Under the pieces are notes generated by a model, which did not search any database, had not been told where the DNA came from, and saw only the letters and a program-made list of their open reading frames with translations. Of a DNA stretch of 5,070 nt, positions 4,895-5,070 are shown in pieces. The stretch spans positions 1 to 5,070 of the forward strand of contig CALDFS010000241.1 in NCBI GenBank assembly GCA_937942105.1. The letters run 5' to 3'. Numbering within the stretch: position 1 is the first letter of the stretch; every line of letters begins with the position of its first letter. The translations under genes were made by a program, and so were the position numbers. The stretch is from an uncultured Ruminococcus sp. (GTDB lineage: Bacteria > Bacillota > Clostridia > Oscillospirales > Ruminococcaceae).

Positions 4895-5070
4895 TCAGCG
4901 AATCTGTCCGTGTCCGCGGATGATGTATTTATACGTTGACAGTGCGTCAAGCCCCATCGGACCTCTGGCGTGGAGCTTCTGCGTGGAGATGCCCATCTCG
5001 CAGCCGAGCCCGAATTCTCCGCCGTCGGTGAAGCGGGTGGAGGCGTTGACGTAGACGGCAGCGGAGTCGA
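4895..5070 (-). CDS. proA: Gamma-glutamyl phosphate reductase (glutamate-5-semialdehyde dehydrogenase), C-terminal 57 codons
   Basis: Reading the minus strand from base 5068 gives an open frame that begins DSAAVYVNASTRFTDGGEFG, continues LGCEMGISTQKLHARGPMGL, and ends YKYIIRGHGQIR with TGA at 4897-4895. This is the highly conserved ProA C-terminus ('NASTRFtDGgeFGlGaEigIStqklHaRGPmgl..Lt..kyi..G.GqiR'). ProA reduces gamma-glutamyl phosphate to glutamate semialdehyde with NADPH, the second step of proline synthesis in the cytoplasm. The catalytic Cys and cofactor-binding parts lie beyond the right edge. It has no in-window start codon, as expected for a gene cut by the edge. No clear terminator separates it from the importer promoter, so some read-through into the T-box leader is possible, where the T-box terminator would still act. 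Codon style (G+C-ending, Ile ATC/ATT) matches trpX. Confidence 0.96.
   Translation of the reverse strand, partial: DSAAVYVNASTRFTDGGEFGLGCEMGISTQKLHARGPMGLDALSTYKYIIRGHGQIR

Noticed and set aside
4735..5054. Plus-strand frames over the T-box promoter and proA end
   Set aside because: They are antisense to the conserved ProA C-terminus and to the T-box leader, with no protein motif.
1..5070. CRISPR arrays, tRNA or rRNA genes, insertion sequences, attachment sites
   Set aside because: No regularly spaced repeats, cloverleaf sequences, transposase motifs or terminal inverted repeats were found by reading both strands.

Overview
The window looks like chromosomal DNA from a Firmicute, most likely a gut-type Clostridia (Oscillospiraceae-like). 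The signs are consensus sigma-A promoters, strong Shine-Dalgarno sites, a tRNA-sensing T-box leader, a lipoprotein-type solute-binding protein and a GH3 glycosidase tail. Genus-level assignment is not possible from this sequence alone.

Layout, left to right. (1) The 3' end of a plus-strand GH3-type glycoside hydrolase gene (Fn3-like tail plus a CBM6-like beta-sandwich domain) runs in from the left edge and ends at an intrinsic terminator. (2) An A+T-rich block (about 515-1440) holds one plus-strand gene for a CPBP/CAAX-type membrane protease with its own putative promoter(s). (3) A strong hairpin between two converging genes has its U-tract on the minus-strand transcript, so it mainly ends the next operon. 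(4) A minus-strand three-gene ABC importer operon is transcribed right to left: lipoprotein solute-binding protein (trpX-like), membrane permease (trpY-like), ATPase (trpZ-like). (5) Upstream of trpX is a 460-base gene-free stretch. It contains a perfect-consensus promoter (TTGACA-17-TATAAT) and a complete T-box riboswitch with a TGG (Trp) specifier, a UGGC tRNA-end-binding bulge, and mutually exclusive antiterminator and terminator. Between that terminator and trpX lies a 23-codon, very basic small ORF with a perfect AAGGAGG ribosome-binding site and one Trp codon. (6) The right edge holds the last 57 codons of proA (gamma-glutamyl phosphate reductase), minus strand, ending 20 bases before the importer promoter.

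How it works together: uncharged tRNA-Trp should stabilise the antiterminator, so the importer is made when tryptophan is short. An intercistronic hairpin between trpX and trpY probably favours excess solute-binding protein over permease and ATPase. The small ORF could add a second, translation-based layer reminiscent of the T-box plus leader-peptide arrangement of the Bacillus rtpA (anti-TRAP) operon; this is inference.

One caution: codon use changes sharply inside the operon. GH3, trpY and trpZ use ATA for Ile freely; trpX and the proA tail use none. The break falls in the 100-base trpX-trpY gap, which could mean recombination, expression-level codon selection, or an assembly join.
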